64,000 nt of DNA, from positions 1 to 64,000 of the forward strand of contig NZ_MLCQ01000003.1 of NCBI RefSeq assembly GCF_001875725.1, given 5' to 3'. Under the pieces are notes generated by a model. The model was given only the letters and a program-made list of their open reading frames with translations, was not told the origin of the DNA and did no database searches. Positions 36,922 to 46,595 of the stretch are shown here, piece by piece. A program made the position numbers and the translations under genes. The stretch is from Corynebacterium sp. NML140438 (GTDB taxonomy: Bacteria > Actinomycetota > Actinomycetes > Mycobacteriales > Mycobacteriaceae). Position 1 is the first letter of the stretch. Each line of letters starts with the position of its first letter.

Positions 36922-38384
36922 AGCTCACGCCGTAAGATCTTGCCCGCCGCGTTGCGGGGGATGTGATCCGTGAAGGTGACTTCATGGATCTTTTTATATC
37001 CGGCTACCCGCTCGGCGACCCACGCCATGATCTCCTCGCGGCCCAGCGTTGCGCCGTCAGCGACGACGAGGCAGGCGCGCGGGACCTCGCAATCGACGCC
37101 GTGGGTGCGCACGATATGGCGGACGACGGCGGCGTCGGCAACCGCGGGGTGAGTGCGCAGCAGCGCCTCGAGCTCGGCGGGGGCGACGTGGAACCCCTTG
37201 TATTTAATCACTTCTTTTGCCCGGTCGACGATGTAGACGGTACCGTCCTCAGCCAGCGTGACGATGTCCCCAGTGTGCAGCCACCCATCAGTCAGCGTCG
37301 CACGGGTTGCCTCAGGGTCGTTGCGGTAGCCTCGCATCACCTGTGGTCCCCGGATGAGCAATTCGCCGGGTTCGCCAGGGGCGACGTCGTGGCCGTCGCG
37401 AAGGTCGACGATGCGGAACTGTGTGTTCGGCACCGCGAACCCAATCGAGCCCGGCTTCGACTTCCCGGCGATGCCCACATGGGTCACCGGCGAAGTCTCC
37501 GTGGTGCCGTAGCCCTGCAGAATCACCGTGCCGAGGCGCTTCTCAACGGTGTCCGCCAGCGCGGCATCCAGCGGGGCGGCGCCGCACACCATGAACCGGG
37601 AATCCGCAAACGCCTCCGCGGTTGCCTCCGGGTGGCGGGAGAGCGCAAGCGCAATGGGTGGCGCAATAAAGCCTAACTCAATACGGTGCTTGCGCTGCGC
37701 CGCAATGAACACGTTCAGGTCAAACGCCGCCATCGTGTGAATGTGGTGGCGCGCGTACAACGACGACAACAACAGCGTGTTCAAACCATAAATGTGGGCG
37801 AAGGGCAGCGGCGCCAGCGTCGGTGTGCCAGCGCCGATGCCGCTTGCACGCAGCGCGGTCGAGAACTGCAGCATGTTCGCGCACAGGTTGCGGTGGGTGA
37901 GCTCGACGGCCTTCGGCAGGCCGGTGGTGCCAGAGGAAAACGCCACGGCGGCGACATTCTCGGGCCTGGCGGGAGAGTCGCTGGGTTCGAGAGGTTCGGT
38001 GGGGGCGATGGGGGCGTCGATAAGCGCTGAGGCATCGGCGAGTGCGCAGAGGTGGTCGCGCTCGGCAGCGGTGAGACTCGTGCCCAACAAACTTGCCGAC
38101 GCCCCCACGTGCACCACCGCGAGAAAAGTAACAGCAAAGTCGATACCGTTCGACAGCTGCACCCCCACACAATCCCCGGGCCCGATGCCGCGGCGGCGCA
38201 ACGTCGCGGCGAGCGCCAACACGTCCTGGTGAAGCTGCGCGTAGGTCACGCTGCGCCCCGTCTCAACCTCCGTGAGCGCAGGCGCGGACCCGTACTCGCC
38301 AAGATCGCCGAACAACAACTCGGTGATGGAACTCGCTCGCGTGCCGACATCCGGAATCGGTGGCAGGGGACTGTCATATGCCAT
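36918..38384 (-). CDS. Acyl-CoA synthetase, 4-coumarate-CoA ligase-like
   Basis: A 488-residue adenylate-forming enzyme. FSSGTTGLPKAVELTH is the ATP loop, GYGTTETSPVTH is motif A5, GWLHTGD and VDRAKEVIKYKG are the hinge region, and NAAGKILRREL holds the catalytic Lys near the C-terminus. It activates a carboxylic acid through acyl-AMP to acyl-CoA; the acid is not predictable here. TAAAGT 7 nt before ATG 38384 and no ribosome site suggest a leaderless message. It is divergent from ndk. Confidence 0.87.
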   Translation of the reverse strand: MAYDSPLPPIPDVGTRASSITELLFGDLGEYGSAPALTEVETGRSVTYAQLHQDVLALAATLRRRGIGPGDCVGVQLSNGIDFAVTFLAVVHVGASASLLGTSLTAAERDHLCALADASALIDAPIAPTEPLEPSDSPARPENVAAVAFSSGTTGLPKAVELTHRNLCANMLQFSTALRASGIGAGTPTLAPLPFAHIYGLNTLLLSSLYARHHIHTMAAFDLNVFIAAQRKHRIELGFIAPPIALALSRHPEATAEAFADSRFMVCGAAPLDAALADTVEKRLGTVILQGYGTTETSPVTHVGIAGKSKPGSIGFAVPNTQFRIVDLRDGHDVAPGEPGELLIRGPQVMRGYRNDPEATRATLTDGWLHTGDIVTLAEDGTVYIVDRAKEVIKYKGFHVAPAELEALLRTHPAVADAAVVRHIVRTHGVDCEVPRACLVVADGATLGREEIMAWVAERVAGYKKIHEVTFTDHIPRNAAGKILRREL

Positions 38385-38456
38385 GGGGCAAACTTTAATC
38401 ACCCCCGTAACAAGATGTTCACACCCGGTGGTTGTTGTTTAGTAGGGTAGGAAACC

Positions 38457-38867
38457 ATGACTGAACGTACACTCATTTTGATTAAGCCAGATGGCGTTGC
38501 AAATGGCCACGTCGGAGAGATCATCTCCCGCATCGAGCGCAAGGGCCTCAAGCTGGTCGAGATGGACCTGCGCACCGCAGACCGCGAGACCGCCGAGAAG
38601 CACTACGCAGAGCACAAGGACAAGCCGTTCTTCGGTGAGCTCGTCGAGTTCATCACCTCCGCTCCGCTGGTCGCTGGCATCGTCGAGGGCGAGCGTGCCA
38701 TCGAGGCGTGGCGCCAGCTCGCAGGCGGCACCGACCCGGTCGCCAAGGCGACCCCAGGCACCATCCGCGGTGACTTCGCCCTCACCGTCGGCGAGAACGT
38801 CGTCCACGGCTCCGACTCTCCAGAGTCCGCCGAGCGCGAGATCGCTATCTGGTTCCCGAACAAGTAA
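38457..38867 (+). CDS. ndk: Nucleoside diphosphate kinase
   Basis: A 136-residue NDK that moves the gamma-phosphate among nucleoside triphosphates. [18 protein letters not shown] opens the protein, and [16 protein letters not shown] holds the phosphohistidine (His117). AGGAAACC precedes the ATG. A terminator follows. Confidence 0.97.
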   Translation: MTERTLILIKPDGVANGHVGEIISRIERKGLKLVEMDLRTADRETAEKHYAEHKDKPFFGELVEFITSAPLVAGIVEGERAIEAWRQLAGGTDPVAKATPGTIRGDFALTVGENVVHGSDSPESAEREIAIWFPNK

Positions 38868-38881
38868 GAACCACACTTCGG

Positions 38882-38919
38882 CCGCCCATTCTGCTGCGTA
38901 TGGCAGGGTGGGCGGTTTT
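38882..38919 (+). terminator. Terminator after ndk
   Basis: CCGCCCA and TGGGCGG, with inner CTGC/GCAG pairing, followed by TTTTG. Confidence 0.75.
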
Positions 38920-39271
38920 GTTGTGTTGCCGCTCTCCCCTCCTGCCGAAAAGTTCCCGCGATTTCCTGGATGGTGGGAACGATTTTCGTAGACAAGTGTT
39001 GTGACTTGGGGATACAGATGCGTTGGTCGACGGGAGCAGGCCCAAAACGCAAAATAGTTCCCGAGCTTGGGAACTATTTCATTGTGGTGCGCCGAACGGT
39101 TGGATGGTCACGCGCGGCGGTGCTGAAATAGGCACAGTCGGCGTGGTGTGTCACAATGGGGGCAAGCTTTTTACAACTTTCTGTAGGAATGTGTGTCAGC
39201 CGTGTGGCAGCGGCAACGGCTTCGCGCCCGGTTGACCCCGCTTGCAGATGCGAAAATATAGGAGCACGTAC
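38920..39271 (+). promoter_or_regulatory. Long leader of rne with two related palindromes
   Basis: 350 bp without a convincing gene. AAATAGTTCCC and GGGAACTATTT (39052-39079) form a perfect 11-bp hairpin with a 6-nt loop. CGAAAA-GTTCCC and GGGAAC-GA-TTTTCG (38946-38988) form a second repeat around the same GTTCCC core. A CACAAT at 39150-39155 may be a -10. Structured leaders are known for RNase E autoregulation in enterobacteria; the analogy is only suggested. Confidence 0.5.
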
Positions 39272-42028
39272 GTGGCGAAAAAATCTCATACCGAAATTCA
39301 GGACTTTGATCGATCCACCCTGAAAGACAAGATGCGGGTATTTCAGCTCGCGAAGGCGTTGGGGGTGGCGTCGAAGGACGTTGTAGTCGCGCTGACCGAG
39401 ATGGGAATTACAAAGGTTGCGCAGTCCTCGATTACGCGGGAGGAAGCCGAAAAGGTCATCGATGCGCTGCAGCAGCCAACGGATAAGGCTGAGTCGAAGA
39501 AGTCGAAAGACAATAGCGACGAAAAGATCCGCGAGCGGGTGCGCAAGGACGTGGAGAACGAAATCCACCAGATCGAGGAGAAGGTGGATGCTACCTTCGA
39601 GTCCGCTGATGAGGAGGCCGACGAGCCGGGGCAGGAACCAGCATCGGAACCGGAACCAGAGCCGGAAGCTGAGGAAGAAGCAGAACCAGAGGAAGATGCG
39701 ACGGTCGAGTACGCGCCGATCTTCAAGGCTCCGACGCGGCAGAAGCGCCGCCGCGCAGTCCGTACATCCGAGCCGAGGGAAGCGGAGGCCGATACCGCAC
39801 CCGAGAGCAGCGGAGAGGACGAGGCGCCGAAGCCCGAGGAGCCTAAGGTTGAGGTCATCGATGAGCCGAAGGGGATCAGCGGTTCCGCCCGTCTGGAGGC
39901 GCAGCGTCGTCGGCGGAGTGAGCGTCGAGAAGCGGAGCGCCAGCGCTCCCGCATTGTCTCTGAGGCGGAGTTCCTTGCTCGCCGCGAGTCGGTGCACCGC
40001 ACTATGGTGGTGCGCGAGCGTGAGCGTAACGATGGCCCGGGCCGCATCACGCAGGTAGCGGTCTTGGAAGATGGGCTGCTTGCGGAGCACTTTGTGTCGA
40101 CGGACGACAACGCGTCGATCATTGGCAACATTTACATGGGCCGCGTCCAGAACGTGCTGCCGGGAATGGAGGCGGCGTTCATCGACATCGGAACTGGGCG
40201 CAACGCAGTGCTCTACGCCAGCGAGGTCGACTGGAAGGCGGCGAAGCTTGGGGGTAAGAAGCGCAGGATCGAGCACGCGCTGAAGTCCGGCGACCAGGTC
40301 ATGGTGCAGGTCTCGAAGGACATCAACGGGCACAAGGGTGCTCGCCTGACCACCCACATTTCGCTGGCCGGACGCTTCCTGGTCTACGTGCCGGGGGGCC
40401 GTAACGCTGGGATTTCCCGCAAGCTGCCTGTCACCGAGCGCAAGCGCCTCAAGGGGATTCTCAACGAGGTCGTGCCTGGTAAGGGTGGTGCGATTATTCG
40501 CACGGCGGCCGAGGGTATGTCGAAGGAAGCGATTGCCGAGGACGTCCAGCGCCTGCATAAGCAGTGGGAGATGGTGCAGGAGAAGGCGCAAGCCGCGAAG
40601 TCCGGTAAGGGCTCGCGCCCGGTGCAGCTCTACGAGGAGCCACGCCTGATCGTCCGTGTGGTCCGCGACGTCTTCAACGAAGACTTCTCCGAGCTGATCA
40701 TCGATGGCAAGAAGTCCTACAACATTGCGCACGCCTACCTGCAGTCCGTCGCACCTGACTTGCTGGACCGCGTGACCAAGTTTGACCGTTCCGAACACGA
40801 CGGTGCCGACGCCTTCGCGGAGCACCGCATCGACGAGCAGGTGCAGAAGGCACTTGCCCGCGTGGTGTGGCTGCCGTCTGGCGGCACGCTCGTCATCGAA
40901 CGCACTGAGGCCATGACGGTGATCGACGTCAATACCGGAAAGTTCACTGGTTCCGGCGGCAACCTCGAGGAGACAGTCACCGCGAACAACTTGGAGGCCG
41001 CCGAAGAAGTGGTTCGCCAGCTGCGCCTGCGCGATATTGGCGGCATGGTGGTCATCGACTTCATCGACATGATCCTGGACGAGAACAAGGAGCTGGTGCT
41101 GCGTCGCCTGAAGGAAACGCTGGGCCGCGACCGTTCGCGCCACCAGGTGTCCGAGGTGACGTCGCTTGGCCTGGTGCAGCTGACGCGCAAGAAGCTCGGT
41201 GAAGGACTGCTGGAGACCTACTCAAAGCCGTGCGAGTGCTGCGGCGGCCGAGGTGTGATCATCACCGAGGAACCCGTCGAGCACGCGACGTACAACCCGG
41301 AGGAGGACGACCTGCAGCACCGCGGTGGGCGCGGTAAGAAGCGCGGGAAGTCGAACGGTGAGCGTTCTAACAAGAAGGCGGAGGAAAAGCGCCGCAACAA
41401 GCTGGATGAGAAGGCTATCGACGAGCTGGTGGGATCGGTGGTTTCCGAGGACCATGACGACCAGGAGGGCCACGAGGAGAACAATGAGCCGAGGCCGCCT
41501 GCGGTAGGCGGGTCGGCGAAGCGCGAGTCCGGTTCTCGCCGCCGTGGCCGCCGGGGCACTGGGCGTGGCCGTGGGCGCGCGCAGGAACAACAGGAGCAGC
41601 CGGAAAACCAGCAGGAGCGCCAGCAGGACCAGGAGACGCCGAAGCCTGAGCAGACGTACGAGGAAGCGCTCGAGGTCTTCGAGCGTTCTCCGCGCCGCAA
41701 GCGGGCGACTCGTGGCAACTCCCGTTCCGACTACAAGCCGAAGCGTGAGGACTTCGACACCAAGGAGTCGGTACAGGAGGCTGAGAAGCAAGCGTCTCGC
41801 GAGGAAGCACCGGACACGCCTGCAGTGAAGGTGACGGATTCTCCCCGTCGACGTGGGCGTCGCCGCGCAGTGCGGAAGACCTCCCAGCCGCAGCAGGAGC
41901 AGCCGAAGGTGTCCAAGGTGAAGGAAGCAGAGCCAAAGACGTCCAAGCCGATGGGCAAGAAACAGGAGTCGAAGGCGAGCGCGCGGCGCAGGCGTCGACG
42001 GGCGACACGCCGAACCTCTTCGAAGTAG
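39272..42028 (+). CDS. rne: Ribonuclease E/G with IF2-N-type N-terminal domain
   Basis: A 918-residue endoribonuclease for RNA decay and rRNA processing. Order: an IF2_N-like domain (about 15-65, VFQLAKALGVASKDVV); an acidic spacer; the S1 domain (NIYMGRVQNVLPGMEAAF); the catalytic region with TVIDVNTGKFTG and GGMVVIDFIDM; the zinc-link CECCGGRG; then about 260 residues of low complexity, Arg/Lys/Glu/Gln-rich, ending RRRRRRATRRTSSK. The tail likely binds RNA or partners. GTG 39272 was preferred because AGGAG lies 7 nt upstream. Confidence 0.93.
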   Translation: MAKKSHTEIQDFDRSTLKDKMRVFQLAKALGVASKDVVVALTEMGITKVAQSSITREEAEKVIDALQQPTDKAESKKSKDNSDEKIRERVRKDVENEIHQIEEKVDATFESADEEADEPGQEPASEPEPEPEAEEEAEPEEDATVEYAPIFKAPTRQKRRRAVRTSEPREAEADTAPESSGEDEAPKPEEPKVEVIDEPKGISGSARLEAQRRRRSERREAERQRSRIVSEAEFLARRESVHRTMVVRERERNDGPGRITQVAVLEDGLLAEHFVSTDDNASIIGNIYMGRVQNVLPGMEAAFIDIGTGRNAVLYASEVDWKAAKLGGKKRRIEHALKSGDQVMVQVSKDINGHKGARLTTHISLAGRFLVYVPGGRNAGISRKLPVTERKRLKGILNEVVPGKGGAIIRTAAEGMSKEAIAEDVQRLHKQWEMVQEKAQAAKSGKGSRPVQLYEEPRLIVRVVRDVFNEDFSELIIDGKKSYNIAHAYLQSVAPDLLDRVTKFDRSEHDGADAFAEHRIDEQVQKALARVVWLPSGGTLVIERTEAMTVIDVNTGKFTGSGGNLEETVTANNLEAAEEVVRQLRLRDIGGMVVIDFIDMILDENKELVLRRLKETLGRDRSRHQVSEVTSLGLVQLTRKKLGEGLLETYSKPCECCGGRGVIITEEPVEHATYNPEEDDLQHRGGRGKKRGKSNGERSNKKAEEKRRNKLDEKAIDELVGSVVSEDHDDQEGHEENNEPRPPAVGGSAKRESGSRRRGRRGTGRGRGRAQEQQEQPENQQERQQDQETPKPEQTYEEALEVFERSPRRKRATRGNSRSDYKPKREDFDTKESVQEAEKQASREEAPDTPAVKVTDSPRRRGRRRAVRKTSQPQQEQPKVSKVKEAEPKTSKPMGKKQESKASARRRRRRATRRTSSK

Positions 42029-42031
42029 AGG

Positions 42032-42065
42032 GAAGCGGGTGCGGTTTGATAATCGCACCCGCTTC
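42032..42065 (+). terminator. Hairpin terminator after rne
   Basis: GAAGCGGGTGCG and CGCACCCGCTTC give a 12-bp stem; only a short mixed T-run follows. Confidence 0.6.
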
Positions 42066-42226
42066 TGTGTAGTATTTGACAGTCGCTGTTTTGGGCTGTG
42101 AAGCCGCGCCGTTTACGCATGCAGGCACGGTGGAACGCGAAAGGCCACAAAGCGCTAGAGAACTGTACCAACTGTCTTCTGAGCATGCGGGGAGACACAA
42201 CGAGTTTAGATAAGGGGTAACCCTCT

Positions 42227-42532
42227 ATGTACGCGATCGTCAAGACTGGCGGCAAGCAGTACAAGGTTGCCGAAGGCGACCTCGTCAAGGTCGAGAAGAT
42301 CGAGGGTGAAGCGGGCGACAAGGTTGCTCTCACCCCGGTTCTGCTCGTCGATGGCGCGGATGTCACCGCAGGCCCTGATGCTTTGTCCAAGGTTTCTGTT
42401 GAGGCTGAGATTGTCGAGCACGGTAAAGGTAAGAAGGTCGACATTCTGAAGTACAAGAACAAGACCGGCTACAAGGTCCGCCAGGGCCACCGTCAGCCAC
42501 AGACAACCATCAAGATCACTGCTATCAAGTAA
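42227..42532 (+). CDS. rplU: Ribosomal protein L21
   Basis: A 101-residue large-subunit protein. [18 protein letters not shown] is the standard N-terminus, and [13 protein letters not shown] near the C-terminus binds 23S rRNA. The gene has a leader of about 150 nt after a TTGACA at 42076. AAGGGGTAACCC just before the ATG could fold back on its own ribosome site. L27 follows 25 bp later. Confidence 0.97.
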   Translation: MYAIVKTGGKQYKVAEGDLVKVEKIEGEAGDKVALTPVLLVDGADVTAGPDALSKVSVEAEIVEHGKGKKVDILKYKNKTGYKVRQGHRQPQTTIKITAIK

Positions 42533-42557
42533 GACTTGCACTAAGGAGAAATAGACA

Positions 42558-42878
42558 ATGGCAACGAAGAAGGGTGCATCAAGCTCCTCGAACGGTCGTG
42601 ACTCAGAGTCGAAGCGCCTCGGTGTGAAGCGTTTCGGTGGTCAGCAGGTAAAGGCGGGCGAGATCCTCGTTCGTCAGCGCGGCACCAAGTTCCACCCAGG
42701 CGACAACGTCGGCCGCGGTGGCGACGACACGCTGTTCGCACTTGCAGCTGGCGCAGTCCAGTTCGGCATTAAGCGCAACCGTCGCATCGTCAACATCGTC
42801 CCAGCGGACGGCGAGGGCGTTTCGGCAGAGGTGCTCGAGGCTGCAGAGGCAGCTGGCGTCGCACAAGAAACTGCGTAA
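42558..42878 (+). CDS. rpmA: Ribosomal protein L27
   Basis: A 106-residue large-subunit protein near the peptidyl transferase centre. [25 protein letters not shown] is diagnostic. The start is MATKKG; most species have His at position 3. The C-terminal 20 residues ([18 protein letters not shown]) are an alanine-rich extension beyond the usual 85-90 residues. Confidence 0.96.
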   Translation: MATKKGASSSSNGRDSESKRLGVKRFGGQQVKAGEILVRQRGTKFHPGDNVGRGGDDTLFALAAGAVQFGIKRNRRIVNIVPADGEGVSAEVLEAAEAAGVAQETA

Positions 42879-42894
42879 CCCGTAGCAATACTTG

Positions 42895-42931
42895 AAACAC
42901 CGCACACCCCGACTGGGTGCGCGGTGTTTTT
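42895..42931 (+). terminator. Terminator after rpmA
   Basis: AACACCGC and GCGGTGTT, with inner CACCC/GGGTG pairing, followed by five Ts. Confidence 0.85.
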
Positions 42932-42990
42932 CTTTCCCACAACCCGGTACCCTCCACTACTAGAACTCTGTTGCAAGGAAGGCGGAAATA

Positions 42991-44511
42991 ATGGCCCAAT
43001 TTGTTGACCGCGCGGTGCTGCACCTCCAGGCCGGTGACGGCGGACATGGCTGTGTCTCTGTCCACCGCGAAAAATTCAAACCCCTCGGCGGGCCGGATGG
43101 CGGCAACGGCGGCCACGGCGGTGACATCGTGCTGGAGGTGTCCAACCAGGTGCACACGCTGCTGGACTTCCAGTACCGCCCGCACGTCAAAGCGAAGCGC
43201 GGCGGCAATGGCGAGGGCGACCACCGCAACGGCGCTCGAGGGGAAGACCTCATCCTCGAGGTTCCCGTGGGCACCGTGGTGCGCAGTGAGGACGGCGAGA
43301 TCCTTGCCGACCTGACAGTCCCGGGCACCCGCTTCCTTGCCGCGGAGGGCGGCTTCGGTGGTTTGGGCAACGCGGCGCTGGCCACTGCGAAGCGGAAGGC
43401 TCCAGGTTTCGCGCTGAAGGGTGAGCCGGGGGAGGCCCACGACCTGATCCTCGAGTTGAAATCTATGGCGGATGTGGGGCTGGTTGGTTTCCCATCGGCG
43501 GGGAAGTCGTCGCTGATCTCGGTGCTTTCGGCTGCGAAGCCGAAGATCGCGGATTACCCCTTTACGACGCTCGCTCCGAACCTTGGCGTCGTCAACGTCG
43601 GCGATGACACGTACACCATTGCGGACGTGCCAGGCCTTATCCCGGGGGCGAGCCAGGGCAAGGGGCTGGGGCTGGACTTCCTGCGCCACATCGAGCGCAC
43701 GGCTGTGCTGGCGCACATCGTTGACGTCGCCACGATGGAGCCGGGCCGCGACCCGATCTCTGACATTGAGGCGCTTGAGCATGAGCTGGATAGCTACGCG
43801 GAGGAGCTCGACCTAGATTCTGGGCTCGGTGACCTGCGGGAGCGCCCGCGCATCGTTGTTTTGAACAAGATGGACGTCCCGGAGGCCCGGGAGCTCGCCG
43901 AGTTCTTGGAAGACGATATTAAGGAAAAGTTCGGCTGGGATGTGTACATGATTTCCACCGCGACCCGTGAGGGGCTTGACCCACTGAAGTGGGCGCTGTG
44001 GAACATCGTGGAACGCGCTAGGAAGCGCCGCGTGAAGGCCACGAAGGCGGCTCCGGCTGAGGTGATCCGCCCGAAGGCAGTAGCGCCGAAGCGACGCGGT
44101 CACGCGCAGGAGGGTGGCATCGAGGTCGTCGCGGATCCGATGTGGCCGGGCGGCTGGCTGGTCACCGGGGAGAAGGCGGAGCGCTGGATCCGCCAAACCG
44201 ACTTCGAGAACGATGAGGCCGTCGGTTACCTCTCGGACCGCCTGAACAAGGCCGGAGTGGAGGACGAGCTGCGCAAGATCGGCGCCATGGAGGGCGACAC
44301 CGTCACCATCGGTGACATCTCGTTCGAGTGGGAGCCGTCGCGAGCTGGTGATCCCACCTTGGCTGGACGCGGCCAGGACGCGCGCCTCTACGACACCACG
44401 CGCGCTTCCGCTGCGGAACGCAAGCGCGCGTCGCAGGCGCGCCGCGGACTCATCGACGAGTTCGATTACGGGGATGGAGAGACAGCCGACCGGGAACGTT
44501 GGCAGGGTTAG
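42991..44511 (+). CDS. obg: GTPase Obg (CgtA)
   Basis: A 506-residue ribosome-assembly GTPase. The Gly-rich Obg fold (1-160) has [13 protein letters not shown]. The G domain carries [23 protein letters not shown] and NKMD. A C-terminal OCT domain follows (about 365-450: [18 protein letters not shown]). Its tail is charged. AAGGAGG-like AAGGCGG precedes the ATG. It follows rplU-rpmA, as in most bacteria. Confidence 0.96.
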   Translation: MAQFVDRAVLHLQAGDGGHGCVSVHREKFKPLGGPDGGNGGHGGDIVLEVSNQVHTLLDFQYRPHVKAKRGGNGEGDHRNGARGEDLILEVPVGTVVRSEDGEILADLTVPGTRFLAAEGGFGGLGNAALATAKRKAPGFALKGEPGEAHDLILELKSMADVGLVGFPSAGKSSLISVLSAAKPKIADYPFTTLAPNLGVVNVGDDTYTIADVPGLIPGASQGKGLGLDFLRHIERTAVLAHIVDVATMEPGRDPISDIEALEHELDSYAEELDLDSGLGDLRERPRIVVLNKMDVPEARELAEFLEDDIKEKFGWDVYMISTATREGLDPLKWALWNIVERARKRRVKATKAAPAEVIRPKAVAPKRRGHAQEGGIEVVADPMWPGGWLVTGEKAERWIRQTDFENDEAVGYLSDRLNKAGVEDELRKIGAMEGDTVTIGDISFEWEPSRAGDPTLAGRGQDARLYDTTRASAAERKRASQARRGLIDEFDYGDGETADRERWQG

Positions 44512-44514
44512 CGC

Positions 44515-44520
44515 TACACT
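44515..44520 (+). promoter_or_regulatory. -10 element for leaderless proB
   Basis: TACACT lies between the obg stop and the proB ATG, 8 nt before the start codon. No Shine-Dalgarno is visible. Confidence 0.5.
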
Positions 44521-44528
44521 GAGCTGCT

Positions 44529-45665
44529 ATGAACGCAGCAACAACTACGGAGGCGAAGCTCCGCGAACGCATTGCTGGTGCGAAGCGGGTCGTCGTCAAG
44601 CTTGGTACCTCCTCACTCGTCAATGAGGACTCCTCGGTGAGCAGGGTCAAGATCGACCGTCTCGTGGATGCGCTGGTGGATCGCATGGATGTCGGCACCG
44701 ACATTGTGGTGGTGTCCTCCGGCGCGATTGCAGCGGGAATGAGCCCGTTGGGGCTGCGGACTCGCCCGCGGGATCTTGCCACGAAGCAGGCCGCTGCGGC
44801 GGTGGGGCAGGTGCACCTCGCGCAGGAGTGGGGCGCCTCCTTCGCCAGGCATGGTCGCACAGTGGGGCAGGTGCTGCTCACGCAAGCTGATGCCGGTGTG
44901 CGCGAGCGCGCGCGAAACGCGCAGCGCACGATCGACCGGCTGCGGCAGTTGGGCACGGTGCCGATCGTCAACGAGAACGACACTGTGGCGACCTCCGAGA
45001 TGCGCTTCGGCGATAACGACAGACTCTCGGCGATCGTGGCGACGCTGATCGGGGCGGATGTACTCGTGCTGCTTTCAGACGTCGACGGCCTCTACGACCG
45101 CAACCCCGCTGACCCGGAGGCGCAGTTCGTTTCCGAAGTCCGTACCGGCGCTGACCTGGAAGGCGTCGTGGCCGGTGATGGTGGTGCGCTCGGGACTGGT
45201 GGAATGGCGGCGAAGGTATCCGCCGCGCGCCTGGCTGCCCGCGGCGGCGTGCCGGTGCTGCTGACCAGTGCGACGAAGATTTCGCAAGCGCTCCAGGACG
45301 CGAGTTGCGGGACCGTCTTCCACACCCGGGAGCAGTCGACGTTGCGAGCGTGGAAGTTCTGGGCGCTCTACGCCGCGGACGCGGAGGGCGTGGTGCGCCT
45401 CGACAGGGGTGCTGTGGAAGCAGTCACCAGTGGCGGCACCAGTCTGCTCGCGGTCGGCATCACCGATATTGAAGGAGACTTCCACGCGGGCGACATCGTT
45501 GAGATCCTGGGGCCGGACTCGGAAGCCGTTGGACGCGGCGAGGTCGCCTACGACGCCACGGAGCTTGCAAACATGCTGGGCAAGCACACTGACGAACTGC
45601 CGGAAGGCCAGCGCAAACCCGTCGTGCACGCCGACTATTTATCGAATTACGCCACTCGTCTGTAA
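44529..45665 (+). CDS. proB: Glutamate 5-kinase
   Basis: A 378-residue enzyme, the first step from glutamate to proline. [16 protein letters not shown] is the kinase N-terminus, [10 protein letters not shown] and [10 protein letters not shown] bind substrate, and [17 protein letters not shown] follows. A PUA domain (about 285-365, [25 protein letters not shown]) closes it. It heads proB - dehydrogenase - proA. Confidence 0.96.
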   Translation: MNAATTTEAKLRERIAGAKRVVVKLGTSSLVNEDSSVSRVKIDRLVDALVDRMDVGTDIVVVSSGAIAAGMSPLGLRTRPRDLATKQAAAAVGQVHLAQEWGASFARHGRTVGQVLLTQADAGVRERARNAQRTIDRLRQLGTVPIVNENDTVATSEMRFGDNDRLSAIVATLIGADVLVLLSDVDGLYDRNPADPEAQFVSEVRTGADLEGVVAGDGGALGTGGMAAKVSAARLAARGGVPVLLTSATKISQALQDASCGTVFHTREQSTLRAWKFWALYAADAEGVVRLDRGAVEAVTSGGTSLLAVGITDIEGDFHAGDIVEILGPDSEAVGRGEVAYDATELANMLGKHTDELPEGQRKPVVHADYLSNYATRL

Positions 45666-45686
45666 ATCCACGCTAGGTTGGGGTGC

Positions 45687-46595
45687 ATGAAATTTGCATT
45701 CTTACCGAAGCCTTGGGACGCAGTCGTCGATGATCTGACCGAGCACGGCCACACGTTTGTGGGCCTGGACGAGTCGCCGGACGTGTTGGTGTTTCGCGGG
45801 GGCCCGGAAGATTTCCCGGAGGAGCTGCCGCCGAGCGTAAAGCTTGTGCAGGTGGCGTATGCGGGCGTCGAAAAGCTGGTGGAGGCAGGGGTGTTTGACC
45901 CGGGAGTGCCGACCGCGAACGCCGCCGGGATTTACGACGACACGGTGGCGGAGTCTGCGTTGGCGTTGCTGCTGGGCGTATTGCAGCGGCACAAGGCGGT
46001 GACACCGCAATGGAACGACCGGCAGATGCACGAAGAGAAGGACTACCTGTTCGACAACAAGAAGGTTGCTGTCATTGGGGCGGGTGGCATCGGCAAGAAG
46101 CTGATTCGCTTTCTCGAGCCGTTTGGGCCGGAGATTATCGCGGTGAACCGTTCTGGCAACTCGGTGCCGGGGGCAACGCGCACCGTCGCCATGAATGACG
46201 CGCAGGACGTGTGGTCGCAAGCGGACTACTTCGTGCTCATCGCACCGTTGACGAAGCAGACACACCACATGGTCAACGAGGAGGTGCTGCGCGCGATGAA
46301 GCCGAACGCGGTGGTGATCAATGTGGGCCGCGGCCCGCTGATTGATACTCAGGCGCTGACCAAGGCGCTGCAGGAAGGCACGATCGCCGGCGCTGGCCTT
46401 GACGTCACTGACCCGGAGCCGCTGCCGGAGGATCACCCACTGTGGCAGATGGACCGCTGCCTCATTACTCCACATACCGCGAACATTCCGCGCTACATGC
46501 AGGCACGCCTGGGCGAGCTGACACGCCGCAACTGGGAAGCGCTGCAGGAGGGCCGCCCGATGCCAACGCAGATCGACGTGGAGGAAGGTTACTAA
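45687..46595 (+). CDS. D-2-hydroxyacid dehydrogenase between proB and proA
   Basis: A 302-residue NAD(P)-dependent enzyme. The Rossmann motif is [29 protein letters not shown] has the substrate-site Arg region, and [14 protein letters not shown] the catalytic His. The substrate is unknown; glyoxylate or hydroxypyruvate reduction is typical of the family. It sits inside the proline operon, as in C. glutamicum, and its TAATG stop/start overlaps proA. ATG 45687 was preferred to TTG 45678. Confidence 0.87.
   Translation: MKFAFLPKPWDAVVDDLTEHGHTFVGLDESPDVLVFRGGPEDFPEELPPSVKLVQVAYAGVEKLVEAGVFDPGVPTANAAGIYDDTVAESALALLLGVLQRHKAVTPQWNDRQMHEEKDYLFDNKKVAVIGAGGIGKKLIRFLEPFGPEIIAVNRSGNSVPGATRTVAMNDAQDVWSQADYFVLIAPLTKQTHHMVNEEVLRAMKPNAVVINVGRGPLIDTQALTKALQEGTIAGAGLDVTDPEPLPEDHPLWQMDRCLITPHTANIPRYMQARLGELTRRNWEALQEGRPMPTQIDVEEGY

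Noticed and set aside
39074..41143. Long open frame antisense to rne
   Set aside because: It mirrors the high-GC rne coding sequence, is Arg/Leu/His-rich with no domain, and has no ribosome site. The same applies to 8743-10584 (antisense to ettA), 23177-24652 (antisense to tig) and the part of the 57962-60121 frame upstream of 58477 (antisense to lepA).
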